From the NCBI GenBank assembly GCA_016617855.1, contig JAECUM010003231.1:1-64000 (forward strand): a DNA stretch of 64,000 nucleotides. The letters run 5' to 3'. Below, in pieces: positions 24,900 to 37,984 of the stretch; the first letter of the stretch is position 1; the number at the start of each line of letters is the position of its first letter. The DNA comes from Megalonaias nervosa. Taxonomy: Eukaryota > Mollusca > Bivalvia > Unionida > Unionidae. The notes beneath the pieces are model-generated. The model ran no database searches. It saw only the letters and a program-made list of their open reading frames with translations, and had not been told where the DNA came from. The position numbers and the translations under genes were made by a program.

Positions 24900-27800
24900 G
24901 TATCGTTTTTTTATTAAAGCGAAAATGGAAATTTGTAGAATGACATATTTTAAGTTTTCATTTCTGCAATGACAAAAAGACAATATAATAGTTAGGTAAA
25001 TAATATTGACATATACGAGTATGACTATTCAGAATGACTGTTTTCATTAAGTGAGGGACATAAACTTAAATTACTTCATCGGCAGACAGGTTTCTGCTGG
25101 TTGAACACGTTCAGTTTTTAAATGTTACCTTGTTAAAATATTGAATTTTCAGTTGCTGATTATTAACAGGATTTTTGATAATCTGTCAATAGCATTCTTG
25201 GGTGCTGAATAACAGTCATGAACGGTTAGCTGAGTGCAAACATTTTCTGGAATACACTTATAAGAATACATACCCTCCAAATCTGCCAGCGTATTTTGGC
25301 AGAGGTTGAAAATGGTACCAATATGGAAAAAGATATCCTGCAATGCTTTAGAAAATATGCCGATTTACAGATTACTTTCAGTCATAATAAAATTAAAAAC
25401 CATGATATCACGGTGATTTAAGCAACACAGTACGAACAAGGAAAAATTTACGTTTCTGATGTGTATATATTACAATTTTTTCGGCTAATTTTACAATATA
25501 GTTTTAAGATCTATTCAATTCTACCAAATCAGTCTTTAAAAACAGGTATAATTATGGAAACGAAATTTCAGTTTAAAACAGTACACGGTTTCTAAGTATA
25601 TCAGCACCTATTTAAAATTCTACCAACAAATGGCAAAATATGACATCAGTATCTAATCATTATCACCTTCGAAAATGATTGAAATAACGTTGAACATTCT
25701 TGAAAATAAAAGTTCCCTTTGTAGATGGAAGTCATGTTGGCTTCTTGATAACGCATATACATTTTATCAAGTATTAAATTTGTGTGTCTTTTTGCGTTTG
25801 ATACGATGTGCCAAAAGCACAGATCTTTATTGGAAACAATTGGCGTCAGAAATTTTGGAGAGCAAGACAAAAATATTAAGCCATCTTTACCAAAATTATG
25901 AAAACCAGTTGCTTAAACAAATATTAAATCAACTGTGGGGACAAATTAAACGCGATTAAAAATGAAAACAAAATAAAGTGAGTTGAAATAATGAGCAGTC
26001 TACCTACCGATGATACAAGCAAGCAATATAAAGGTTTCCTGCACGAGAGTCTGTTAGTCACATGGATGAGCATTGTCCGGCACATTGTTAACACGCAAGC
26101 ATTCAAAGTAACGACGACGGGTACCAGAACATTTAGACAGTGATATAGCTTTTTTTTTTCAAGTACATTAAGTCTAAGAAAGTGAAGATAAACAAGAGAG
26201 ATAACGTACAAAATGCTTTACAAGAAATCTTCAAAGAGATAAAACCCTAAAGCACAGTTTATTGAGGGAAAAAGTCTTTCAATAGGAAAGTTAAGGGTCT
26301 GTTGGAAAAGAAACATCTAAACGTTTCAGTCACTCGGAGAAAAAAGCCATCTGTAGTAGAAATGTTGACGTAATCTTATAGACTAGAATGTGAATATATT
26401 TCACTCAAAATTAAGCCAGAAAATGGATGGCATATTACAGGATTGAAATTAAAGAATACAGTAAGATTAACGACAGATCCTGTTCAAGAGAGCATGTTTA
26501 GCTAACAAGAATTACCTCCATTGAACAAACAATATCATACATACAAAGTTAATAGATTTTGAAGACTGAGGTAATGAACGGTAAAAGGTAGGTACCTGTA
26601 AACTAGAAGTATATGACGAATCATTTTACAGTTGGGAGCTGGCCGATACATAAAACTAACAAGTAAAACTGAAACTATCTTTAGGATATAATTCAAGAAA
26701 TGTACATAGAAGTATTAGAGATCACTCAGACTTGGAGTTTTTGAAAGATAACGAGTTTCTATAATGTAAGAGCTGTAGAAGAAAAAGCGCATTAGAGAAT
26801 GATGGCGTTAAAACAAGCTCAACATGAGAATCTTGATCAAGAGACCAGAGAAAAATAAAGAAAGTACATTCGATTAAGAAACAAAATGATACACCTAAAA
26901 CATGATAAGGCGACTTCTTTATATGTGAGCCCCTCGCAAGGTCCCAGCTATGTTAGCTAGTCACTTTTGAGGTGTCCCCCCATGTCGCCGAAAGTTTATA
27001 AAAGATTGTATATGTTAATGCATCCTTCATAGGTCTGCAGTGTTGTTTTTTCGTAAAAAAGTCAAATAGAATTTGGATATTCAATTCATTTAAATATGTT
27101 TCTGAATTGGGTTTGATCTTTTGTCCTAGCATTTTTTGTTGGTATTTATCGGGGTTCCCGGTTTGGTTCTTTGACCGGAATCTACAAGGTTTAAATTATG
27201 AGGTTTGTGCTTTCTGCAAGAGGCATATGCCTAAGACTTGTTTCCTTCCCCCTGTTTCCCATTTGTGATCTTTAGCCAGAAGATCTCCCTACTGTCTGTG
27301 TTCAGTACTATATTGTGTGGATGCTACCCGCTGTTCGTATGAGGACTGACTCTATAATCATATACAGGTTTAGTTGTCTAATTATATATATATGGTCCAA
27401 AAGGGAAATTTATTATTTGTAATTTTTTCGTTTTCCTTACGGATTCTTTTTGTATTAGTTAGGTTTTCCCTTCATGTATGGTGCTCGTTGTCGTTGTAGT
27501 GTTACATTTAGATGAGTTGGATTAGTTTAGAGGGTAAAATACCAAACCCCTAAGTAGGGTGGCGTCCTGGATCCCATCCCCTACAGTGGTCCTTCCTCAG
27601 TACAGGAAACATTTTTAGGATTATGAACTAATCCTTATAAGTACGTATGCATTAGTTCTTTCCATATTAATAACTCGTCCACATCTGATCATGGTTTTTA
27701 GTAATGACGTCTATTACTTGGGCTAAAATATCTTTATTTGTTAGCTTCTCTCAATATGCCGTTATATCTCCCTTTTTGCCTTAACAATTTTTTTTTAAGA

Positions 27801-28727
27801 TATCGCGTTCCCTGTTATTTGCATTGCAATGTGTCATTACTTTTTTCTTTGTGAAGTTCGCTCTTTAACATAGCGGGCATTTTGGCATAATTCTGATCAT
27901 GTTCTGTCTGAGGGCTACTTCACCAGAAAGCCAGAAACATGCAGGTATTTTGATAATATGCTTTGGATTTTCAGTGATTTATCCCCGCCCATTTCTTCCA
28001 CACCTCGTTCATCTAAACTTGACTATTTCTCCATTGAACTTTTATAATGGTGCCCTATGTATATTCATCCTTATGATGTTATATAAGATTTCATTGTAAA
28101 TTCCATCTTTATATACGTTTTGACTCCGAAGGTGCAACATTAGGATTATCACACTGAAATACGATTACGATAAGCTCTCTGTTTTAATTATTGTAAACAA
28201 TTTGATGCTATGAGTTTTCACTAGCACATACCTGAACTTTCCCTCTTCAAACACTTATTAAATGTTTATGGATATATCAAACTCAACTTAAGTTTTTAGA
28301 AATATTATCTATATTCCTGAGCATGGCTTAAAACAACGTATGTATATATTAAGTATTTAAATGTTAAGTATTTATTTGTATATATCCTGTCAAGTATCCA
28401 TCTTGTAATTTCGCTTATTAATGGTCCATATTTTTATCATTTGTTGCTATGACTAGAATTCTTAACTATGCATATTACTAATTAGGTAAGTGGCTTTTAT
28501 TAGCATAACAGCACATTCATAAATTTGTTTACCTTGGTCATTTCTTTTCCTGTATTGTTCCATTACTTTTTTGTGTTGGAAAAAAACCCAAGTCTGTGTT
28601 CAGGAATTGTTCTTAATAGACTCTTAATAGATTGACTGGGCTTGTAATATTTTAATTTTAATTTGTAACGTTCTCGTCTCCGTTAGGAGAGGTGTTGGAA
28701 GGAACATCGTATCCATACACGTATGTA

Positions 28728-28728
<1 letters not shown>

Positions 28729-28779
<51 letters not shown>
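28729..28779. repeat. (GT)n microsatellite
   Basis: GT run preceded by GTATGTATGTAT. It is not attached to a SINE body, unlike most other TG runs here. Confidence 0.95.
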
Positions 28780-28780
<1 letters not shown>

Positions 28781-29734
28781 CGAGGAAAGGTTAGGAAGTA
28801 GAAATAGTAATGGTACAAACCACTTTAAAATGTATAGGAATATAAACCCTTGTGTGTTTCCTATTCAAGTAAATAGTGAGATAAATACATCAATACTGAT
28901 GACTGTGCATTGACAGGTTGTCTTCACCTATCTCGTCTTACAACCTTTTTTTATCCGTGACTATCTCTGGCTCCAGGATAGAAGGATTAGCAATAGACTA
29001 AAGGGTATGTACCAATAGAACAACGACACAGAAAGGAAGGAACGAACAAAAAGACATACACAAAATAAATATTAAAAGTGGCTACAAGAACTGGATTTAT
29101 TTATTTTTTTAAATTCAAACGTCATTTGATTGAATAATCGTGCTTATTTTTTTCAAAAACGACACGTGCGTGCTTATATGCGTGCATGTTCAGTGTTGTG
29201 CATAATTACACAATTGTTCATATTTAGGTCTGGAATATAATTGGCCACGGTCCATGCATGGGCTCAAAGGGCCTTGAATTTCAGTTAATGAACAAGAAAT
29301 TGAAAATTTCATTAAGTTCTTTTTCCGGCACACATGCAGTGTTGTATAATATATTGCAGATGAACTTAAGAGTATAAACACTGATTGTCTGGGAAACAGA
29401 ATGCGACCAAAGACTTCTGCCGGGACGATGTCAAGGAATGGAACTAAGCCCATGCTTATGAGAGGAACCACAATTTGCTTCGGTTTGTATATGCTTTGCT
29501 TTACGCTCAAACACAGAAAACATTGTCACGATCAACCTAGTATTATTTGTCGTCGGAGTAAATGACAAGAACTGATTTCATTGTGATCGAAATAAATTCC
29601 AGGGAGTAAATTTTAAGTATACGAAATTACGGGCCTTTATTGGTTTATATTTGAAGTCAGTTGCATGCATGGGTAAGTAGACCCCACCCCCAAATTTTGA
29701 TGTAATTGCAGTTTTACCTAACATTCATTTGGAT

Positions 29735-29990
29735 TTTGCAAGAACTTTTAACAATTTGTATCAAGTGTTCTTGACAACCTCGATAAGTTGTAATAACTTT
29801 CAGTCTGATTTCATTGCAATGTTTCCATTTGTTCAGAAAATATGTCGAAGAGAAATTAAATTTGAAGCCACGTGTCGTGTAGCTCTTATAGACAATGAAA
29901 CAAAATTCTAACAATTTATCTCGAGTGCCCTTGACACCCTCAGTAAGTTGTAGTAACGTACAGACTGAATCATTGCTGTTATTTTATAAT
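29735..29990. repeat. two-copy diverged direct repeat, period about 166 bp
   Basis: TTAACAATTTGTATCAAGTG with CTTGACAACCTCGATAAGTT recurs as CTAACAATTTATCTCGAGTG with CTTGACACCCTCAGTAAGTT. Frames differ between copies, so no coding role is suggested. Confidence 0.55.
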
Positions 29991-30657
29991 TGCAATATAA
30001 GTTTTGAAAAGAAATGGAACTTGCACGTGTGGAAGAAATTGCAATACCCTAAAGAAACCATTGGTCTTGGGTGGTCGGTCACTTACACATCCAATTGATT
30101 GTTCAAAGAAGGAATTTGTGGCCGCATACATGCAAAGCGAGATTCTGAAAGCCGCTACCTATTCCATTTATGAGATACATATGGCCACCACGAAAGAGCT
30201 AAGATGTAAAACAAAACAGCCCAACAATCACAGATCATGACCTCCACTGGATGAATACCAATATTTTAACATTGATTGTTTCATTATGTTTTATTGCCAA
30301 CCCTTCCTTTTAAAATATTTAGATCCATCAGCAATGATTTGTCTGAAAACGTGTCTGCAATCAATTCAGATGCCGGTCCATAGTAGACGAAATAAACTTT
30401 GTGATGTAGTAAGGGCTTATTGTCCAATCAGTCATCTTGCCCTGTGATGGTGTAAACACTATGACCAAAAATACAGGTTCAGATAAATTGCTTTGTGCTG
30501 TTGTTTTTATGCATCATCTTTCCACCATCTCTCCTTCAAGTGCCGTGTGTATTGTTTTTGAGTGCTAAAACTATATCTATGTAAGCTCATAAATGAATTA
30601 GATGCAAATCAGAGTATAATTATATTCTAAAATCTGGAATCAAGTTCCAAAAATTCA

Positions 30658-31373
30658 GATACATGTTGTATTTGGTCTAATGTAAAACCAAGCTCCCGAT
30701 TTTCTTATTCGGTGAAATAATAACACGCATGAGAGTCAATCATTTTCACATCTAGGATACATGTTGTATTTGGTCTAATGTAAAACCAAGCTCCCGATTT
30801 TCTTATTCGGTGAAATAATAACAAGCATGAGAGTCAATCATTTTCACATCTAGGATACATGTTGTATTTGGTCTAATGTAAAACCAAGCTCCCGATTTTC
30901 TTATTCGGTGAAATAATAACACGCATGAGAGTCAATCATTTTCACATCTAGGATACATGTTGTATTTGGTCTAATGTAAAACCAAGCTCCCGATTTTCTT
31001 ATTCGGTGAAATAATAACACGCATGAGAGTCAATCATTTTCACATCTAGGATACATGTCAATCATTTTCACATCTAGGATACATGTTGTATTTGGTCTAA
31101 TGTAAAACCAAGCTCCCGATTTTCTTATTCGGTGAAATAATAACACGCATTAGAGTCAATCATTTTCACATCTAGGATACATGTTGTATTTGGTCTAATG
31201 TAAAACCAAGCTCCCGATTTTCTTATTCGGTGAAATAATAACACGCATGAGAGTCAATCATTTTCACATCTAGGATACATGTTGTATTTGGTCTAATGTA
31301 AAACCAAGCTCCCGATTTTCTTATTCGGTGAAATAATAACACGCATGAGAGTCAATCATTTTCACATCTAGGA
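30658..31373. repeat. 98-bp tandem array, seven near-identical copies plus one short copy
   Basis: Units start GATACATGTTGTATTTGGTC at 30658, 30756, 30854, 30952, 31078, 31176 and 31274. A truncated 28-base unit at 31050 keeps only the two ends. Between copies I see only isolated changes, for example CAAGCATG for CACGCATG in copy 2 and CATTAG for CATGAG in the sixth. Such homogeneity indicates recent expansion or gene conversion. There is no coding frame. Confidence 0.95.
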
Positions 31374-31730
31374 CATGAATGAAAAGTTTAACACTTATTG
31401 TGTTCAGCGTGGATGAGAAAGAATATGCGACAGCTATTCAGTGAAGTCTGAAACATAAACGTATCCTTTAATGATAAAACATGTATGAAAGAAAATGTAT
31501 GGCGACAGAATGTAATATCATATGTAACGTAAATTATGCAACTTTGGAAAACCATTAGCACCGTGATGCTGTCCATTTTTCAGGTGAAACCAAAATATCT
31601 ACAAGAGTTTCGTCTGTACGTCGGCCTTCCGCAGGATCTGCAACGGGACACAAGCGCACTAGTCACGAATTGCACCGTTTACCCGAAATCTGTAGGTCAA
31701 TAGTTTGTATGCAGTCCATTCATCCATTCA

Positions 31731-31732
<2 letters not shown>

Positions 31733-31815
<83 letters not shown>
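31733..31815. repeat. (AT)n microsatellite
   Basis: Uninterrupted AT run of about 83 bases. Confidence 0.95.
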
Positions 31816-31819
<4 letters not shown>

Positions 31820-31896
31820 GCATGTCGGTTTCCGTACAAATTTCAGTTCATGAGCTTGTCTATCATTTAAAGTTTAAGAAAGCAGGATCAACGATA

Positions 31897-31906
31897 GCGC
31901 GCGCGC

Positions 31907-31987
<81 letters not shown>
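31897..31987. repeat. compound (GC)n(GT)n(GA)n microsatellite
   Basis: Three adjoining dinucleotide runs: a short GC run, about 13 GT units and about 25 GA units. Confidence 0.95.
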
Positions 31988-31990
<3 letters not shown>

Positions 31991-32280
31991 CGGTTTTGGC
32001 GTCTTTAAGCACATGAACACTTGAAGTGAGAGGGTTGAAAGGAGGTGGGTGGGGGTCTGTGACATACGAAAAGATCAGAGCATCTCCTCATTTATCAAAC
32101 AATATACATCCAACAAGTTTTATATCCTCTACACCACTAACAAGATTAAGGTGTATCCTGCAGACACTGTAGCAGTGAGATACTTGCCAGAGATGCGCAT
32201 GTTTATGGCTGTCATGTTTATCATAGGTCCTGTTTATCAGCGGCTCATATTTTTGGGAGTACCATTATGTATTCCAAGTC

Positions 32281-32485
32281 TAACAATGACAAAATAGACA
32301 ATGATGTCTAACAATGACAAAATAAGACAATGATGTCTAACAATGACAAAATAAGACAATGATGTCTAACAATGACAAAACGAACCAATGATGTCAAACA
32401 ATGACAAAATGAGACAATGATGTCTAACAATGACAAAATAAAACAATGATGTCAAAAAATGACAAAATGAGACAATGATATGAAA
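32281..32485. repeat. 29-bp minisatellite, about six to seven units
   Basis: Units close to ACAATGACAAAATAAGACAA plus TGATGTCTA, with few changes; the first unit is one base short. Confidence 0.9.
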
Positions 32486-34526
32486 TGATTTTGTTAATAT
32501 TCTTATAACGAATAATGACAAATATTGTTAATTATTGAACACCTAAGTTAATGTAATAATTCAGGAGACCCCGTTCTAATCGGGTAGAAGGCTATATAAA
32601 TAACCCGATAAAACAATCAGCGTGGCTCATGTAACTGTTAACAGAAGTAGGTAGTAGATGAATAACATATCCCACCTGTATATTTTAAAATAGTAAGAGC
32701 TTTTTGGAGGATATGTCCCACGTATAATAATTAAACATACAAAATAATCAAGTGATAAATTCAAATTTCAGCACTGTCAATTACACTCTACTTATCATGA
32801 CATCCGCTATGCATAATGAAATTTTTGGTCCACTTGTTAATTCAAACATTTCGTGCATCGTCATCTCTTGAAAGTATACCTTAATATTTATGTTCCATTT
32901 GTCAAATTAAATTGTGTCTATCACCATCTTGTATAGGGGATACGAGATAATTTCTGGTACAGTTGTACAGTTGAAATTTAAAATAGTAGTATCTTCAACC
33001 ATTTACACCTAATGATAATGAGTTTTGTTATCTACTTAACACAGTTGGCACTCGGACACGGAGTGTCTTGTACAACATAATATCGTCTGATCTATTGTAT
33101 ACAGTATAAAATCATGGAAATGGAGATAAACATCTCAGTGTGCTGATTATGCTGTTACCCCTTGCTTTAGTTGTTACATGTGGTAAACATGCTACCATTT
33201 ACGAGTCAGAAGATATAACGATATAGCGAGGCTGAAAGTTTGCAAAACACCGGTTTAAAATATATTAACGATGGAACTTCGATCCTTATTGCGCTAGAGG
33301 TTAGAATAGTTAATTTTCATGCACTTCAAAGGATGACAGCGTTGCACAGGTTGCACAAAATCAGTGTGCATACTTTATACAGGACAAAACTGCAGTTGTA
33401 TCAGTTGGTGTCAAAGAAACATCCTACACTATCAAAACTGAATTCTTCCGTCTGCAAAATGCAGCACAGATTACAATACATTACGAATTTTCTCTGCAAG
33501 ATATTCAATGTTCACCTTATTGAAGGAAAGACCTCAAAAACAAAGAGACTTTGAGAAAGCACGAGGCTAGCTATCCTTTTTGCGCTGAGTCTCTTAAGTC
33601 GAAATGTATTTTGACCGAAGGGGCAATTTTATCTGGCATCAAACCATTTGCAATGAAATAGTGTCCTGTGATATCAGACACAATGATGGGTATGAGCAAT
33701 TTAAGAATTTCTCTGATACAGATTTTAGACGGTCTCCCTATTTTGTAACAGACTACTTTTGGCATCAGCATGCTGTACGAAATTGTTTAAATGTTGTCCA
33801 GCGATGTGCTATTATGATATTTGCAATGTTATTTGTCTAGATAAAAAATACGTATATTTGTGCAAAGAACGCAAGCAAAATATTATACAGTATTTTGGTG
33901 ATGTAATAGTTGCTATTAGGTTGTACACTAAGTCTGATTTGATAAGTCCCTGGCTTCTTAAGATTTTGTTTTGACTTCCTTTGTCATTGCAATTTTGTGC
34001 CGGTTTAGGCGATGATTCCAATTTGTATATGCTTCATACGTGTTGGCGTTTAAGCATGTTAGAAATGCATTTTCCTCTTCAATAAATGCTCTCTGCAACA
34101 AAAGTTAGGGTTGTCATACATCGCCATCATTGCCGTATCACGTTACTTTTCCTTTGTTTCGGTCAGTTAAATAGGTCACATGTGGGCAAGTTAAACGCAA
34201 AAGAGTGTTCTTGCCTTAATGAATTACCTGATTTGCGAGAAATGTAAATAATTCAAAGTGTCCAGATTTCCGCTTTTTTAAGAATATATTAGGACTATAT
34301 TCTTTGATTTGGTTTATCATATATAAATATATATTTTGTTTACATTTATTGTAAGTGTTATTTGCGTCATCCGCATTGAAAAAGGGATCATTATATCTCG
34401 AAAGCGCTTGGCCAGTTTGTAAGACTAGATGAACAATGCTATGACATGTTTGTTTCCTCTATAACTTTTCTTTGATCAAAACGAATTTCTCTCAAAGATC
34501 TGCTGCATTTGAAAATATTGTTATTT

Positions 34527-34626
<100 letters not shown>

Positions 34627-35215
34627 TGCATGCATTTGTCTTATATCTCATGAAATGGAAAAGCATATCTGTTGGCGTTATTCGTCTCTGCCGTACTTAG
34701 TTTTAACCTTAAACTATAAAAACCTTCAAAATGTCATTTACTTATTTGCATACCTTGAGCTACTTCAATAAATAAGCGAACTACATTGAGGAATTTATTA
34801 TGTGATTACGCATTTGATGCATCAGATAGAACAAGGAAAAACTGTATGCATACCGGAATCCACAAAGTAAACTGATTCAACTGACTTCACAATTGTTTCT
34901 TAATCGTGCATTGCAAAACAAAGCGCATGGCACGACGTCAACTGCAAAAAGATTTTTTTTTAAAAAAACAATTCTAATCAGTATGTCAGAAATGCAAAAT
35001 ATTGGTAATTTCTGGCACAATCTTGTTTAGGAATGTCAGAAAAATAGACTTTATATCAGTTAGGTAATTAAAAATGTAAGATAATTACATTCTTAGTCAT
35101 TAAGTTTAGTTTGCGTACAGAACAGAATAAAACTTCATTTCTTTATTTAGACTGTTCTAAGCCATATCCATGGATATACATTTCTATACTATTTGAATCT
35201 TCTCTTCTTTTCAAG

Positions 35216-35722
35216 GTGACGTAAAAATCATGCTATCATTGGATAAAATTGTGCTACGTGATTCGGGAATCTCTACGTCAAAAACTGCTCTTAACAGAGT
35301 CTTCACTAAATTTTACCAACTGATCTATGACAGTAGACATAGCCATTTGCAAACACTGAGAACAATGCTTAGTCATAACGGAATGCTCATTCAGAAACTA
35401 TCTGTGGAGAGTAATCCCTTTGTGCACGTGCTGTGTTCAACACTGGGAGCTTTCGAGACGTTGTATCAGATGTACCAAAGTGGTCGACTACGAGCGATCA
35501 TGTCGTCAGTATTTATAACGCAGAAACACATGCAGACCTTAAGGGCCAATCACGTATCCCTTGTGATCAACCTAGAAGAGGACAGAGTGGAGGAATACAG
35601 AGGAGTCCTTCTTGCCAGGGATCTGGATGATAAGGGGAAGCTGCACCCAGCTGATGGCCTTGAACTCCCTTCGACGTCCGAAATTGAAATCCTACCTATT
35701 ATAAACGAGGTTAATGAAGCAG
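35216..35722 (+). CDS. TRADD-N-like domain exon of the Death/TRADD-N-like gene
   Basis: A 169-codon exon bounded by TTTTCAAG acceptor and GCAG|GTAAAA donor, phase 1 at both ends. The first half is helical (KTALNRVFTKFYQLIYDSR). The second half has HNGMLIQKLSVES, then STLGAFETLYQMYQSGRL, then SVFITQKHMQTL and VSLVINLEEDRVEEYRGVLL. The strand, helix with Y.SGRL, V.IT and final L.I.L.EEEY pattern is the one I know from bivalve proteins annotated with a TRADD-like N-terminal domain. In TRADD this domain binds TRAF proteins; the partner here is unknown. The exon follows the Death exon, the opposite order to human TRADD. The ATG at 35230 is inside the exon, and a start there cannot be excluded. Confidence 0.75.
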
Positions 35723-36297
35723 GTAAAAATGCATAATTTCTTCGCATGCAATTGTTATGGGAAAGTAACATTTATGAATTAGAATAATTGTAAATTTAGC
35801 CACAAGGGTGATGGATTTAGCGAGCTAATCTATTTCTAGTAACACTCCTTTAAGAATTTAACCCCCGAGTCGAAATATTCCTGGGAAAGACTTAGACGCA
35901 GGGTGACTCTAGACAGTGTCACCAAATACTCTAAATCATGACATCGCAACCTATCCCATAATATCTCCTGATTCTGCCTCGAATGTATTGGTAGCTGTAA
36001 CATGTTTTAAATTTTGACGTTTTGTTTGTCAGAAGGCAGATGTATCTAACAATCGTATTCAGACTGAGCGAAGTGTGTACATATTTTTTGCATGGTTCAA
36101 GAGGGCATTCAACGCACTATTTTCGCAGTAACTTGAATATTGCCGGAAGTAGCCGAGAAGTTGTGATCATAGGTTCAGCATTATGTTCTGGTCTCCTATT
36201 TCTTGTGCTGATTTACTTCTAAACTCTGCGTCAAGATTAGCACTTTCTTCAAATTTCGCAACAATTGGCCAGACTCTGTTGACAAGGATACGACAGT

Positions 36298-36527
36298 GCA
36301 AAGCCTGGGGTTCCCAAAGTGCATGTACAAAGCTTGGGGTTCCAAAAGCGCATGTGAAAAGCTTGTGGTTTCCAAAGTGCATGCTTAATGCTTGGGGTTC
36401 CCAAAGTGGATGTGCAAAGATTGGGATTCCCAAAGTGGATGTGCAAAGATTGGGGTTCCCAAAGTGGATGTTAAAGACTAGGGTTCCCAAAGTGGACATG
36501 AAAAGCTTGGGGCTCCCAAGTACCATG
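36298..36527. repeat. 30-bp minisatellite, about eight units, intronic
   Basis: Units near GCTTGGGGTTCCCAAAGTGG ATGTGCAAA. A 30-bp unit leaves frames open on both strands; these are treated as by-products. Confidence 0.88.
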
Positions 36528-36936
36528 AAGCATAATAAAATGCATTAGAAAAAAGTTAATGGTCGAACGTCGAAGGGTAAAAAGACATGTTACCCGGTAT
36601 ATCAAAAGTGCTATCAATATCATTAAGTCATTTTTGTGTACCTCAATGGGGATACCTGAACTTAATTGGCACATTATAGCCATGACTGTGCTGATGAGCC
36701 GTACTACATCCATTCAGAAATCCATGCATGCATGCATCCATACTTCCAAGCAGACGTCTAGTCAAACACTAGTACTCGTGCACTCTCCTGCTACTGCTTC
36801 AAGTATTACTTTACCCCTTTCTTTCTTCTACTTTTCCATACTGTTCTACTTTTCATATTTTGAAGATTGTAAAAACGAGTGCAACAAATAATTGTGTTGG
36901 TGATGTCCACCACAACGATGATGTTGATGGAGAAGA

Positions 36937-36939
<3 letters not shown>

Positions 36940-37015
<76 letters not shown>
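36940..37015. repeat. compound (CT)n(AT)n microsatellite at a splice acceptor
   Basis: About 25 CT units then about 12 AT units end five bases before the acceptor AG at 37020-37021. The CT run supplies the only long pyrimidine tract for that site. Confidence 0.93.
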
Positions 37016-37016
<1 letters not shown>

Positions 37017-37021
37017 TACAG

Positions 37022-37575
37022 AAACGTCTAGTGTAGAGTTGCCACAGTGGATCAAGCGGATGCAGCATGACCTGTGCACTATCGAAAGTCGCTACAAGAA
37101 TCTGGAACTGTCCATTGATGAACTTATAAGAATTTTACGAATCGTGAAACCGGTCAATCTACAAACAGTATCAACTCTAAATGACGTCATATTATTCTTT
37201 AGAAGAACACAAGAAAGCATCACATTGTCAAGTGGAGTGCGTGTAGACTTGCTGCGGGAGTATCTTGCCATAGTTAATCTCCTGAGACTGTGCAATGAAG
37301 AAGTTCAAGCTAACGAATACACCATTTATTTGAACCAGTCAATTAGTCAAATAGACTGTGACACGATTCATTGCCTCGTTCAGGAACTGGAGCACGTATT
37401 ACGGCCCGAGACCCAATTCATAATAGAAGATAGTTCATTGATCAAACAGTCATCTAATCCAGAAGAGCGACTTTTTTCAGGATTTATATCATTTATTCCA
37501 AATCTTTTATGTAAATTTTTGAAACTATTCTCTATAATTCATAGTAAATGGAACAACGAAGTTCAAAACGGGTAG
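37022..37575 (+). CDS. helical C-terminal exon of the Death/TRADD-N-like gene
   Basis: Continues from the previous exon in phase (G|AA gives Glu) and runs about 184 codons to TAG at 37573-37575. It contains ETSSVELPQWIKRMQHDL, SIDELIRILRIVKP, LREYLAIVNLLRLCNEEVQ and CLVQELEHVLRPE, mostly amphipathic helices. A hydrophobic stretch lies near the end (FISFIPNLLCKFLKLF). I do not recognise a named domain. A possible donor at GG|GTAG would be phase 2, unlike the other exons, so the TAG is preferred as the real stop. The residue before the stop is followed at once by a SINE insertion. Confidence 0.7.
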
Positions 37576-37580
37576 GCGAA

Positions 37581-37584
<4 letters not shown>

Positions 37585-37663
<79 letters not shown>

Positions 37664-37968
37664 GGAATTTTACGTAGCTTTAAAATTTTATCAGTCATAT
37701 CGTCATCATGTCTGCAGTATGACATTTTATAGTGATGTCTAGCATTGAGGCATCATGCTGCAGACATGTAGCATCATGTCCCACCCAGTCACATTATCCT
37801 GACACCTGACCGACCAGTCCTAACACCAATCTATTAATGCTGAGCGCCAAGCGAGGCAGCTGCTATTACCATTTTTATGAGTCTTTGGTATGACTCGGCC
37901 GGGGTTCGAACCCGCAAACTCTTGCATCCGAGACGGACGCTCTAACCACTTAGGACACTGGAGCGGTC
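37585..37968 (-). mobile_element. tRNA-derived SINE family A, copy 5, at the gene's stop codon
   Basis: The + strand shows (TG)n then (GA)n, the family body, and the head at the right. The target-site duplication is TAGGCGAATTCT (37573-37584) against TAGACGAATTCT (37969-37980). The duplicated site starts with the TAG stop codon, so the element landed immediately after the coding end. Confidence 0.92.
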
Positions 37969-37984
37969 TAGACGAATTCTAAAA

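Larger units (their letters stand above)
35723..37021 (+). other. 1.3-kb intron of the Death/TRADD-N-like gene
   Basis: GT at 35723-35724 and AG at 37020-37021. Joining the flanks gives an in-frame GAA codon. The intron carries a 30-bp minisatellite and a CT/TA microsatellite that touches the acceptor. Confidence 0.7.

Noticed and set aside
25675..25959. 94-codon frame inside the large intron
   Set aside because: No family resemblance, no acceptor or start context; an overlapping - strand frame of similar length exists.
29190..29510. 106-codon - strand frame
   Set aside because: No family resemblance; hydrophobic parts are explained by T-rich sequence.
30658..31373. CRISPR-like regular array
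   Set aside because: Units are contiguous tandem copies with no unique spacers, and the DNA is eukaryotic.
33240..33840. Two frames of 104 and 78 codons
   Set aside because: Composition is ordinary for open AT-rich sequence and no motif or splice frame was seen.
36167..36548. Opposed open frames of about 120 codons
   Set aside because: They fall in a 30-bp minisatellite inside an intron.
37571..37576. Splice donor GG|GTAGGC at the end of the last Death/TRADD-N exon
   Set aside because: It would be phase 2 while the other boundaries are phase 1, and a SINE with its tail starts ten bases later; the in-frame TAG is the simpler end.
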